Below, one piece after another: positions 8,501-15,883 of a DNA stretch of 64,000 nt. Within the stretch, counting starts at the first letter, position 1. Each line of letters opens with the position of its first letter. Position numbers and translations under genes: made by a program. Source of the stretch: an uncultured Oscillospiraceae bacterium (lineage in GTDB: Bacteria; Bacillota; Clostridia; Oscillospirales; Acutalibacteraceae); NCBI GenBank assembly GCA_900543215.1, contig UQQR01000007.1, positions 3,556 to 67,555 of the forward strand. Reading direction: 5' to 3'. Below the pieces are notes generated by a model. That model had not been told where the DNA came from and did not search any database. It worked only from the letters and a program-made list of their open reading frames with translations.

Positions 8501-10379
8501 AAACTACCTCCTGAATATCTACGCCCTGCAATTCCTGCGTGATAAAACTTTTGAGTTCTTCAAACGCCGTCACATGGAGCTTGTTGCCGGTCTCGAAAAG
8601 TTGGCCCTCCAAACGGAGCATCCAATCTTCCTCGCTCTGCCGCTGAAGTTCCGTTACGGACTTCTCCTGTGCATAGAACTGCTTACCAAAGGAACTTGTC
8701 CATGATTCGGGAATTGCACGAATGCGTTTTCCGGATGGCATCAACGGCTGCACATTTATACAGTCTTCTTCGCCGTTTTCTTTAGAAAGCACATTAGGCT
8801 TGAAATATGCCTCGGAGTCAACGGTATCAAAGATATAGGCAACTACGCCATCCTGCTCATAGAGAGTGCCTAAAATGCGGTATTTGTATTCGATGTTCCA
8901 ACCAAGAAGGTTGAACATCGTCTCACTGAAAGCGGCGGTTGGGATTAACCGTGGGTATAGAATACCTTTCTCCGGCTTTGACGCCATTACACTATTACGA
9001 TTTTCTTTGGTGGTCGGTCGAATCGCAAGTTTTCGGCTAATGGGATTTATCAGAATCTCAATATAATTCTGTGTGCCGAATTTCCGGACACACGCGCTAC
9101 TGAACTTGATAAACTTATGATAAATAATGGCGTGAGGCTGACGCGGAGCATCGAAGAACTCGCCGCGGGCTATTTCAAAACCGCGCAGGTCAAAGTCACC
9201 TGCTTCCACCTCAAACTGAATTTCTTCCTCCGGATGCGGTTCTTCCTCGGGAGATGAATACACGCTTTTGGAAGCCAGGTAGTAGTCTCCCTCTTTGAAT
9301 CCTGCCCATCGGGGATTAATGGTGACGAAACCTTTGAGGACGCCGTCTTCTACAACGCGAATTTCGGGAAGGATAGACTTGTTTCCGTACTTAGCGTTAT
9401 CGAGCATTTGCTGAACCGCAATATAATCATCACGGGAAACGATGCCGGGATGATGATTACGATATCGGCTCTGCGGTCTTTGGCCCCTGTTTTTCTTCGC
9501 CTTATGGGTACGAAAGTTTGGCGTAAAGGTTTTGCGAGTGAGGACATCACCGCAATGTCGCTCGTTGCGTAGTATTTGAACAATACCGTTGGAAGTCCAG
9601 TTGATATTTCCCAAATAGGACTTGCGTCCGAGAGCATTGAAAGCATCGGCAATCTGCTGTGATGAATAGCCGTACAGATACATATAAAACGCAAGTTTAA
9701 CCGTAGGCGCTTCATCTGGATTCGGAATCAGTGTCCCGTCAGCATCATGCATATACCCGAGCAGTTTGGGAGTCAGAGGGATACCATTGTCCAATCGCAT
9801 ACGCAGAGATGTTTCCATCGACCTGCTTCGTGTGTGTGACTCTTCCTCGGCCATTGTGGCTTGGAAAGACAATGCAAGCTGTGAGTCATCATTCAGTGAG
9901 AAAATCCCCTCACTTTCAAAAAAGACTCCGACAGGCGGATTGCGTTCGGCAAGGTCTCGGACTATACCGATAAAGTCATAGATATTGCGGGCAAAACGGG
10001 AAACGCTCTTTGTGATTATCATGTCGATTTTTCCGCGCTTTGCGTCGGAAATCATCTGAAGAAACTGTTCTCGTTTATTCAGAGAAGTGCCGGAGATACC
10101 CTCATCAGCGTAGATTTTAACGAGCGTCCAGTGAGGGTGCTTGATAACGAAGTCTTCATAATACTTCTTTTGCAACTCAAAGGATGTAGTCTGCTGGACA
10201 TCATCCGTAGAAACACGAACATAGATGGCAACCCTTTGCGGGACATCATTATCGTAATAATCGGCTTGTCTGGTCTCGGGAAAGTAATCATAGTTTTCGG
10301 GATCAACTTCAACATAGATGCGTTTTTTGGTCTTCGCCTTGGCTTGTTCTTTTTCTAAGCGTTTCGTTTTGTCAATCAT
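8493..10379 (-). CDS. Serine recombinase with accessory C-terminal domain
   Basis: A 628-residue recombinase. The resolvase domain starts near residue 48 with VAIYVRVSTDDVQ; Ser57 is the expected nucleophile and SVSRFARN (125-132) supplies the catalytic arginines. A recombinase domain follows (about 200-330; LGYMHD, RNERHCGDVLTRKTF). The usual zinc ribbon and coiled coil are replaced, from about residue 375, by the same domain found in the two downstream proteins. The start at 10379 is supported by an eight-base ATGATTGA overlap with the upstream gene. This is the only recombinase in the window that looks catalytically complete, and the best candidate for mobilising the island. Confidence 0.9.
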   Translation of the reverse strand: MIDKTKRLEKEQAKAKTKKRIYVEVDPENYDYFPETRQADYYDNDVPQRVAIYVRVSTDDVQQTTSFELQKKYYEDFVIKHPHWTLVKIYADEGISGTSLNKREQFLQMISDAKRGKIDMIITKSVSRFARNIYDFIGIVRDLAERNPPVGVFFESEGIFSLNDDSQLALSFQATMAEEESHTRSRSMETSLRMRLDNGIPLTPKLLGYMHDADGTLIPNPDEAPTVKLAFYMYLYGYSSQQIADAFNALGRKSYLGNINWTSNGIVQILRNERHCGDVLTRKTFTPNFRTHKAKKNRGQRPQSRYRNHHPGIVSRDDYIAVQQMLDNAKYGNKSILPEIRVVEDGVLKGFVTINPRWAGFKEGDYYLASKSVYSSPEEEPHPEEEIQFEVEAGDFDLRGFEIARGEFFDAPRQPHAIIYHKFIKFSSACVRKFGTQNYIEILINPISRKLAIRPTTKENRNSVMASKPEKGILYPRLIPTAAFSETMFNLLGWNIEYKYRILGTLYEQDGVVAYIFDTVDSEAYFKPNVLSKENGEEDCINVQPLMPSGKRIRAIPESWTSSFGKQFYAQEKSVTELQRQSEEDWMLRLEGQLFETGNKLHVTAFEELKSFITQELQGVDIQEVVYE

Positions 10380-10974
10380 GCAGCAGCCTCCTCTCGGAGT
10401 CATCGTCCGGCAGGCTCACCCATCCATCGGGGAAGAAGTCTGTGTCCCGCATATCTTCTTGATAATAAGAAGCAAGGGTGAAAATATCTTCGGAGATAAA
10501 GTAGATTCCGACCGGATGCGGCAGCGTTGCAAGGAAGCGAGACATGATTGTAATCTCCTGTGGTTTCTTCGTTACATTGGAAACCTTCTGTGTAATGATT
10601 AAATCCACCTTGCCGTCAAGACAATCTTGAAGCAGTCTGCACCACTCGGGTGCATTCTCCATATTGGGGGCAGTTGAGCCTTCATCTATATAGAAGTCAA
10701 CCAATTCCCACTTCGGACACAATGCCAATGTGTCTACAAACCCCTTCTTGTGAAAATCGAGATAATTCTCATACTTGGTCTGATTAAAGTATCGGATGTA
10801 AATGCCCACCTTGTACGGCTTTGACACAAGAGGTCGCTCACGGCGAATCGTATGCAGCCATATCAGATGGTCAGCAATCATCTCAGCCCGTTCCGTGTCT
10901 CCGTCAAATATCTCCGAAAAGTGCGGTGCAGTTTCTATCTGAGCCAATTTAGCGTGAATATCTATTTCGTCCAT
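10372..10974 (-). CDS. Catalytically dead resolvase-domain protein
   Basis: A 200-residue protein with a resolvase fold: VGIYIRYFNQTKYE (57-70), FYIDEGSTAPN, GKVDLIITQKVSNVTKKP and HPVGIYFISEDIFTL align along the N-terminal domain of the next gene. The catalytic serine position (RVS in the neighbour) is Phe63 (RYF), and the SRFARN arginine motif has become SNVTKKP, so strand cleavage is not expected. The start at 10974 has SD GGGAGGA. It is first in the six-gene operon and overlaps the active recombinase by eight bases. I infer a regulatory subunit that pairs with the active recombinase. Confidence 0.85.
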   Translation of the reverse strand: MDEIDIHAKLAQIETAPHFSEIFDGDTERAEMIADHLIWLHTIRRERPLVSKPYKVGIYIRYFNQTKYENYLDFHKKGFVDTLALCPKWELVDFYIDEGSTAPNMENAPEWCRLLQDCLDGKVDLIITQKVSNVTKKPQEITIMSRFLATLPHPVGIYFISEDIFTLASYYQEDMRDTDFFPDGWVSLPDDDSERRLLHD

Positions 10975-11270
10975 TTTGGTTATCCTCCCACTTGCAGTAT
11001 TCAAAATAAGGCTAAGATTATTGTAAATCATGCAAGGCTTAATATCGACTAACCACAGGTCAAGTGCTTAACCACCGGTTTATCACAGACGAAAAAAATG
11101 CAAAAAAATAAGGTCGGCAGACTGAAAACTGCCAACCCAAAGAGCAAAAAAGGAAGGTCAAGATTGACCTGCCTCGAAAATCATATTTGAATTGAATAGA
11201 TAATTGTCTCCGCTGAAAAGTTGATTGATTTTTCAGAAAACCCTTCAATGAAAGTGGCAAGAACAAAAAC

Positions 11271-11296
11271 CAGGTCAGACATTGCTGCCCGACCTG
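11271..11296 (-). terminator. Terminator of the minus-strand XRE gene
   Basis: CAGGTC...GACCTG stem directly downstream of the stop, with five A residues on the plus strand (a U tract in the minus transcript) beyond it. The remaining 10975-11270 shows a short palindrome AGGTCAAGATTGACCT near 11155 and no gene. Confidence 0.7.
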
Positions 11297-11662
11297 TCAA
11301 AATAGGTAATCGTCTTTCTTCATCCGCATTGTGGTTTTTAATTCCTTCACGATCTTGATAATGGAATCAATCTCGGCAGGAGAACAATCTGCCAACAAAT
11401 CGTTGAATTCACCTTGGTATATTCCAATGACCTCGGGAGTGTTGGTGCGGAGCAGTACATCGGCAGAAACCTGCAATGCCTCAGTTATATATACAAAAGT
11501 GGAGAGCCGCAATTTGGTCTTTCCGTTTTCAACCTCACTCATATGCGGAACGGAGATGAATGCTTTTTCCGCCAATTCAGCTTGGCTCATGTTTCGCTGA
11601 AGGCGAACATCACGAATCCTTGCACCGATTGCCTTATACCTTGCATCGTCAAGTTCTCTCAT
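11297..11662 (-). CDS. XRE-family HTH regulator (minus)
   Basis: A 121-residue regulator with an N-terminal HTH_3 domain (IGARIRDVRLQRNMSQAELAE, about 13-33, then ISVPHMSEVENGKTKLRL) and a short helical tail ending in IDSIIKIVKELKTTMR. The tail resembles that of the divergent XRE protein at 11794, so the two are probably related and may interact or compete for the same operator. The gene sits between the recombinase operon and the phosphoesterase operon and probably governs one or both. Confidence 0.88.
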   Translation of the reverse strand: MRELDDARYKAIGARIRDVRLQRNMSQAELAEKAFISVPHMSEVENGKTKLRLSTFVYITEALQVSADVLLRTNTPEVIGIYQGEFNDLLADCSPAEIDSIIKIVKELKTTMRMKKDDYLF

Positions 11663-11691
11663 GACGCACCTCCCTCATCCGTTTATAGTAT

Positions 11692-11712
11692 ATAGATTAT
11701 TATATAATCTAT
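11692..11712. promoter_or_regulatory. Palindromic operator between divergent XRE genes
   Basis: ATAGATTAT (11692-11700), three bases, then ATAATCTAT (11704-11712) form a perfect 21-bp dyad in the 131-bp divergent promoter region. A minus-strand TATAAT lies inside it (11699-11704). A second inverted pair, CCCGATGT near 11714 and ACATCGG near 11744, lies next to the plus-strand -10 (TATAAT, 11759-11764). XRE repressors commonly bind such dyads; binding is inferred. Confidence 0.7.
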
Positions 11713-11793
11713 GCCCGATGTTTGGAATAAGCCGCAGTTGAACACATCGGCTATACCTTATAATAGAAACATCAATTTTTTGGAGGTTTCTAT

Positions 11794-12156
11794 ATGCAAA
11801 TCAACTACATTCTTCTCGGGCAGAGAATCCGTGCGTTCCGCACAAAGAAAGGCATTACCCAAATGGAGCTTGCAGAGCGAATTGATCGTTCTGCTGCCTA
11901 TATGAGTTATGTGGAGACGGCGTACAAGTTTTGCAGCCTCGATACCTTGGTGAGGGTGGCAAACGAACTGAATGTCTCCACCGATGACCTGCTTATTGAC
12001 AGCCTTACCAATACAATCAAGGCATCCAATCATGAATTCACCGCAATTCTCTCGGATTGCAGTGACTATGAAATGCGGGTATTACTTGATATCGTTAAGG
12101 CAACCAAGCAAGCGATGCGTGAATACAAGTATTTAACCCGAGCCAACCGCAGATAA
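11794..12156 (+). CDS. XRE-family HTH regulator (plus)
   Basis: A 120-residue regulator: LGQRIRAFRTKKGITQMELAE then IDRSAAYMSYVETAYKFCSL is a standard HTH_3 fold in residues 8-62. The C-terminal FTAILSDCSDYEMRVLLDIVK mirrors the divergent regulator's tail. SD GGAGG precedes the ATG by eight bases. It is transcribed toward the metallophosphoesterases but is separated from them by a strong hairpin, so it is probably monocistronic. Confidence 0.88.
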   Translation: MQINYILLGQRIRAFRTKKGITQMELAERIDRSAAYMSYVETAYKFCSLDTLVRVANELNVSTDDLLIDSLTNTIKASNHEFTAILSDCSDYEMRVLLDIVKATKQAMREYKYLTRANRR

Positions 12157-12255
12157 AATTATAAGTTGCTTTCGGCTTCGATGGAACACTCCGAAAGTCA
12201 AAGAATAAACCTGCAGTTTGCGAAACAACAACTGCATAAACAAACGGTTAAAAGA

Positions 12256-12302
12256 GCAAACCCCCGAAATGTTCGCTTGCGAATATGATTTCGGGGGTTT
12301 GC
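12256..12302 (+). terminator. Terminator after plus-strand XRE gene
   Basis: A 15-bp stem (GCAAACCCCCGAAAT pairing with ATTTCGGGGGTTTGC) with a further inner GTTCGC/GCGAAT pairing, followed by a T-rich stretch. Confidence 0.85.
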
Positions 12303-12376
12303 GAATATATTTTCTCAAATCGCAGGACAAGAATCAAATTGACTGATATACTTATCATCGGAAAGGTGGCACAACT

Positions 12377-13120
12377 ATGATTTATTACACCGGTGACATT
12401 CACGGGCAGAAACATGATATAGAACGATTCTGTAAGCGTTTTAATCCCACAAGGGAGGATATCATCGTAATTCTCGGCGATGTCGGTGCTAACTACGGGC
12501 AAGACGAAAGAGATGCAGAATTGAAGTATGCACTTGACAAATTGAAGCCCACTATTCTCTGTATCCACGGCAATCATGAAATAAGGCCATGGCATATTCC
12601 AACATATAAAACGAAGGAATGGCACGGCGGCATCGTATGGTATGAGGAAGCCTATCCCTCCGTATTGTTTGCCAAAGACGGCGAGATATATGACTTAGAG
12701 GGGCTTCGACACATCGTCATCGGCGGCGCCTACAGTGTGGACAAGTTCTATCGCCTTTCCCGAGGATACGGTTGGTGGTCAGATGAACAACCAAACGAAG
12801 AAATCAAGCAATATGTAGAACAGCAGCTTAAAGAAAATGTTATCGATGTGGTTCTGTCACACACCTGTCCTTTCAAATATGAGCCTGTCGAAGAATTCCT
12901 TCCGGGTATTGACCAAAGTACAGTGGATGACAGTACGGAGAAGTGGCTCGATGTCATAGAAGAAGCAACGGACTATATAGCATGGTTCTGCGGACATTGG
13001 CACACAAATAAACGAATTGATAAAATGCATTTTCTTTTCCACCAGTTCGAGTCAAGTGAGGAATTACAGAAGATGAAGGTCAACAAAGCAAATTTAGAAA
13101 GAGAGATGGAAGATGGGTAA
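12377..13120 (+). CDS. Metallophosphoesterase 1
   Basis: Calcineurin-like phosphoesterase of 247 residues with the metal-binding motif series: GDIHGQ (6-11), GDVGANYG (about 35-42), GNHE (about 60-63), SHTCP and GHWHTNK (about 205-211). No signal peptide, so cytoplasmic. It overlaps the next phosphoesterase by eight bases. The substrate cannot be read from sequence; family members cut phosphodiesters in nucleotides, nucleic acids or proteins. Phages and integrative elements often encode such enzymes. SD GGAAAGGTGG supports the start. Confidence 0.9.
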   Translation: MIYYTGDIHGQKHDIERFCKRFNPTREDIIVILGDVGANYGQDERDAELKYALDKLKPTILCIHGNHEIRPWHIPTYKTKEWHGGIVWYEEAYPSVLFAKDGEIYDLEGLRHIVIGGAYSVDKFYRLSRGYGWWSDEQPNEEIKQYVEQQLKENVIDVVLSHTCPFKYEPVEEFLPGIDQSTVDDSTEKWLDVIEEATDYIAWFCGHWHTNKRIDKMHFLFHQFESSEELQKMKVNKANLEREMEDG

Positions 13121-14078
13121 GATATTCTTTACCGGTGATCTGCACTTTGGACATGCCAATGTGATTGCTTTTGATAATCGTCCGTTCAAGACGGTTGAGG
13201 AAATGGACGCGGAACTTATCCGCAGATGGAACAACAAGGTTGGCAAGGGCGATCTCACTTATGTCCTCGGGGACATGATATGGAAAGCGCGAAACGATGA
13301 TGCACCGGAACTAATCAAAAGTCTAAACGGTCAGATCATTCTCATTAAAGGAAATCATGATCGCTTCCTGCACAATGCAAAGGCCAAGGCAGCGCTTGCA
13401 GGAATCAAAGATTATGACGATATTTGCGTAAGATTGGAAGACGGAACGAAGAAAAGAGTTATCCTCTCCCATTATTTCACCCCGATGTACAACGGACATA
13501 GATACCAGGCAATTCATCTCCATGCTCATTCCCATTTTACTGATGAAGCGGATTTTGAGGTTGATTTTGCAAAGCGTCTTAATAGCATTGGATGCCGGAA
13601 TGAAATCTATAATGTAGGTTGTATGTATTGGAATTACGAGCCTGTAACATTGGACGAGATTATTGGGCGTGGAAGGACAATACGCCCCACATATGGCGAA
13701 AGGTCTGCTGAATATGTGGTACAATTCCCGTGGGAAAAGAATCAAACCGTTAGTCCCGAAAATGAGATTAGATGGAATGTGTTCTACCACAACTGCAACA
13801 GCCGCAGCATCGAAATCTTCAATGTCTTCGAACACGGTTCATTCCGTGAATATGTGAAGAAAGCCGCTGAGAAGTATCAGACCAAAGAAGACTTTGCCAA
13901 GCAACTCCGCTGCGAGGTAATGTATTACTTTTGGGCGAAGTGCGAATGGGAAGTTCTTGTTGCCCCATGGATATCTGCACGTGAATCTGAGAAAAAGAAG
14001 GTAGATGTCTGTTGGCAGATTATGAATAATTGGGATGTGTTTGTCGATTACACATGGGCCAACAGAAAGAAGCTGTGA
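13113..14078 (+). CDS. Metallophosphoesterase 2 with C-terminal extension
   Basis: A 321-residue protein. Residues 1-180 form a metallophosphoesterase: FTGDLHFGHANV (5-16), LGDMIW, KGNHDR, LSHYFTP and HLHAHSH. Residues about 200-321 form an aromatic-rich region (WNVFYHNCNSRSIEIFNVFEHGSF) that I do not recognise by name and that may recognise substrate. It overlaps the preceding enzyme, so the two are co-translated. They share only the catalytic core, which suggests related but not identical substrates. Confidence 0.88.
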   Translation: MGKIFFTGDLHFGHANVIAFDNRPFKTVEEMDAELIRRWNNKVGKGDLTYVLGDMIWKARNDDAPELIKSLNGQIILIKGNHDRFLHNAKAKAALAGIKDYDDICVRLEDGTKKRVILSHYFTPMYNGHRYQAIHLHAHSHFTDEADFEVDFAKRLNSIGCRNEIYNVGCMYWNYEPVTLDEIIGRGRTIRPTYGERSAEYVVQFPWEKNQTVSPENEIRWNVFYHNCNSRSIEIFNVFEHGSFREYVKKAAEKYQTKEDFAKQLRCEVMYYFWAKCEWEVLVAPWISARESEKKKVDVCWQIMNNWDVFVDYTWANRKKL

Positions 14079-14080
14079 CG

Positions 14081-14170
14081 ATGGGAAGATACTACAGACT
14101 AATATTGGACGATTACTCTGCGGCTTCCTTCACGAGTTTCAGCAAAGACTATTTCTTCGGAGATGGATAA
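14081..14170 (+). CDS. Small ORF between phosphoesterase and RelB-like gene
   Basis: An ATG two bases after the phosphoesterase stop opens 29 codons ending in TAA at 14168-14170, 10 bp before the RelB-like start. The peptide is polar and aromatic (it starts MGRYYRLILDDYS) with no recognised motif. No separate SD; it could be translated by reinitiation. Low confidence that it is a product. Confidence 0.3.
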   Translation: MGRYYRLILDDYSAASFTSFSKDYFFGDG

Positions 14171-14180
14171 GGAGAAGACG

Positions 14181-14444
14181 ATGAGTAAAGATCTTGTGAC
14201 CATGACTATTGAAATCGACAGAGAGGTATATAATAAGGCAGCCGAACTGTTCAAGAACCTCGGGACAACGATTGAAGATATGACCGTGGGATTTCTCAAA
14301 TTCTGTGTGATCCCCGAAAACCTGCCTGTGCTCAAGGCATATTTTGGCATAGAAAGTGCACCTGCCGAAGCAGGTGCACAAATGGAGTTACATCATAGGA
14401 TTTTCAAGCAGGTCTTCGATATCGCAACCAAGAACACGGGATAG
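14181..14444 (+). CDS. RelB/DinJ-like antitoxin, apparently orphan
   Basis: An 87-residue protein opening with LVTMTIEIDREVYNKAAELF, the ribbon-helix-helix pattern of RelB/DinJ antitoxins, followed by GTTIEDMTVGFLKF. The start at 14181 is favoured over 14163 because AAGGAG lies six bases upstream. No RelE/YafQ-type toxin follows; the next gene is convergent and overlaps by 57 bp. It may be an antitoxin left after toxin loss, an anti-addiction factor, or a regulator of the phosphoesterase operon. Confidence 0.7.
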   Translation: MSKDLVTMTIEIDREVYNKAAELFKNLGTTIEDMTVGFLKFCVIPENLPVLKAYFGIESAPAEAGAQMELHHRIFKQVFDIATKNTG

Positions 14445-15038
14445 CTTGTAAAGTGTTTGTGCCTGTGCCTTATCAATGTTGTTGACTCTCTGCTCATACA
14501 TTTGAATGTTTCGGACTTTGATGCCCGATTGTTCCGCAAGTTCTGACTGAGATAAGCCTCTGCTTTCCCGAATGCGTTTCAGATTGGAATCGCCTTCGGC
14601 AGCCTTGTAGAACTCTTCCATCGTATCAATGAAGTTCGTGATATCCATCTCATGATAGACCGAATACATTCCGATAATCTTAGTCAAAGGAATTCGCTCG
14701 AAGATATCTTTGAACCTGCGGCCGCAGTACCATTGATATTCTGCAAGTGCCCACCCTGCCCAATACTCGGGAGAGCATTCCTCAGAGTTTGTAGGCTTCG
14801 GAAGTTCTTTTCTGCCGTATGCTTTCAGGATAACCGCACGGGCAAGTTCAACACCGGACATACCTGCAACATAGGCAGGATTGCCGCGCTCAAATTGCTC
14901 GGCATAGCCTGTGTTGATAAAAAGTACGGTAATCCAATCCGGCTTAATCTTGCAGTCATTGATAGCATAATCGAAGAATGAGGACAGACGATCCTTTGCA
15001 TTACTCAAATAGGATTCGTTGTATGCGTGGGTCATCAT
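14388..15038 (-). CDS. HTH antitoxin-like partner of DUF3990 protein
   Basis: A 216-residue protein with an N-terminal helical domain of unknown name (KDRLSSFFDYAINDCKIKPD; later MSGVELARAVI) and a C-terminal XRE HTH (LKRIRESRGLSQSELAEQSG then VRNIQMYEQRVNNI, about residues 152-187). It starts 38 bases inside the DUF3990 gene, an order of toxin-like gene first and HTH gene second. The arrangement resembles type II toxin-antitoxin pairs where the HTH partner neutralises the toxin and represses the promoter; this is inferred. Confidence 0.8.
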   Translation of the reverse strand: MMTHAYNESYLSNAKDRLSSFFDYAINDCKIKPDWITVLFINTGYAEQFERGNPAYVAGMSGVELARAVILKAYGRKELPKPTNSEECSPEYWAGWALAEYQWYCGRRFKDIFERIPLTKIIGMYSVYHEMDITNFIDTMEEFYKAAEGDSNLKRIRESRGLSQSELAEQSGIKVRNIQMYEQRVNNIDKAQAQTLYKLSRVLGCDIEDLLENPMM

Positions 15039-15699
15039 TACTCATCTCCTCTCTAAGGATATCAAGTACAAAAATATCATCACGATATGATTTCGTCTTC
15101 TTGATTTCTTTACGATAAGTATCTCTCGCTTTGGTGTCTCTATCCAGGAACTTGGGATAATAGACATTCTTATCGACCGAATATGCATCGACAAACTTCA
15201 AACGCTCAAATCCTCTTTGCGAGATAACAACGGTTTGTTCGCCAAGTTTGCCGAGACGAAGCGCCTTGTTCAGACTTCTGAGAGGAAGTGTGTTTGACAC
15301 AAAGGACTCAGCATACTGAAAATAAGAATCGTCCGCGCGGTATCCGACAACAATGTCGTAGCCGGAAAGGTCAACCGAGTAATGTTCGATGATATAATCC
15401 CGAGCGTCAACCGCAACCTCGGAATCGAGTTTGAAGGTACGGAACTGAAGAAGCAAGGCAATCCAGTTGAGGACTGTATGATTGCCGCTCAGCAGGTTCA
15501 GTACTTTCAGTCCGCCTTCGTCAAAGTCGTAGACATTTACAAAGCCATCCGTATTCTTTTTGCAGGCCCATTCTCTGGCCATCTCCTCGACACGGGTACA
15601 GTAAAAGCCTCTCCCGTAGTCATTGTGTGGATTACCGATATTGATATCCGGAACCTCGATGATGTGATCCGTTCCGTGAAGTAGTTGAATTGCGCTCAT
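15001..15699 (-). CDS. DUF3990 family protein, putative ART-fold toxin
   Basis: A 232-residue protein with the DUF3990 pattern: LLHGTDHIIEVPDI, then the conserved DYGRGFYCTR box near residues 25-34 followed by AREWAC. This N-terminal motif resembles ADP-ribosyltransferase-fold enzymes, and the family frequently neighbours small regulator genes. The start at 15699 is set by GGAGG eleven bases upstream; an earlier ATG lacks an SD. A good sigma-A promoter precedes it. ADP-ribosylation and toxicity are inferences; a macrodomain gene lies 1.7 kb away on the other strand. Confidence 0.8.
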   Translation of the reverse strand: MSAIQLLHGTDHIIEVPDINIGNPHNDYGRGFYCTRVEEMAREWACKKNTDGFVNVYDFDEGGLKVLNLLSGNHTVLNWIALLLQFRTFKLDSEVAVDARDYIIEHYSVDLSGYDIVVGYRADDSYFQYAESFVSNTLPLRSLNKALRLGKLGEQTVVISQRGFERLKFVDAYSVDKNVYYPKFLDRDTKARDTYRKEIKKTKSYRDDIFVLDILREEMSNDDPRIQRILFE

Positions 15700-15739
15700 A
15701 AAGCAAAACCTCCATATATCATTGTGATGACACAACCAT

Positions 15740-15769
15740 ATTATATCATTGCAACGATAGTTTTGTCAA
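15740..15769 (-). promoter_or_regulatory. Promoter of the DUF3990-HTH pair
   Basis: On the minus strand, TTGACA (complement of 15764-15769) and TATAAT (complement of 15740-15745) are separated by 18 bp. Confidence 0.75.
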
Positions 15770-15817
15770 CAGGGTTTGAAAATATTCCGAAATAAAGTTC
15801 GAAACGGAGGATACGAA

Positions 15818-15883
15818 ATGCATGCTTTTAGAAATATGAAACCACCGGACACGATGGAACGAATAAGTGAGATGAAACGATGA
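15818..15883 (+). CDS. Leader-type sORF coupled to metallophosphoesterase 3
   Basis: A 21-codon ORF with an excellent SD (GGAGG, seven-base spacing) whose TGA overlaps the next ATG as ATGA (15880-15883). The peptide (MHAFRNMKPPDTMERISEMK and one more residue) has no recognised motif; the layout suggests a translational-coupling leader for the enzyme that follows. Confidence 0.45.
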   Translation: MHAFRNMKPPDTMERISEMKR

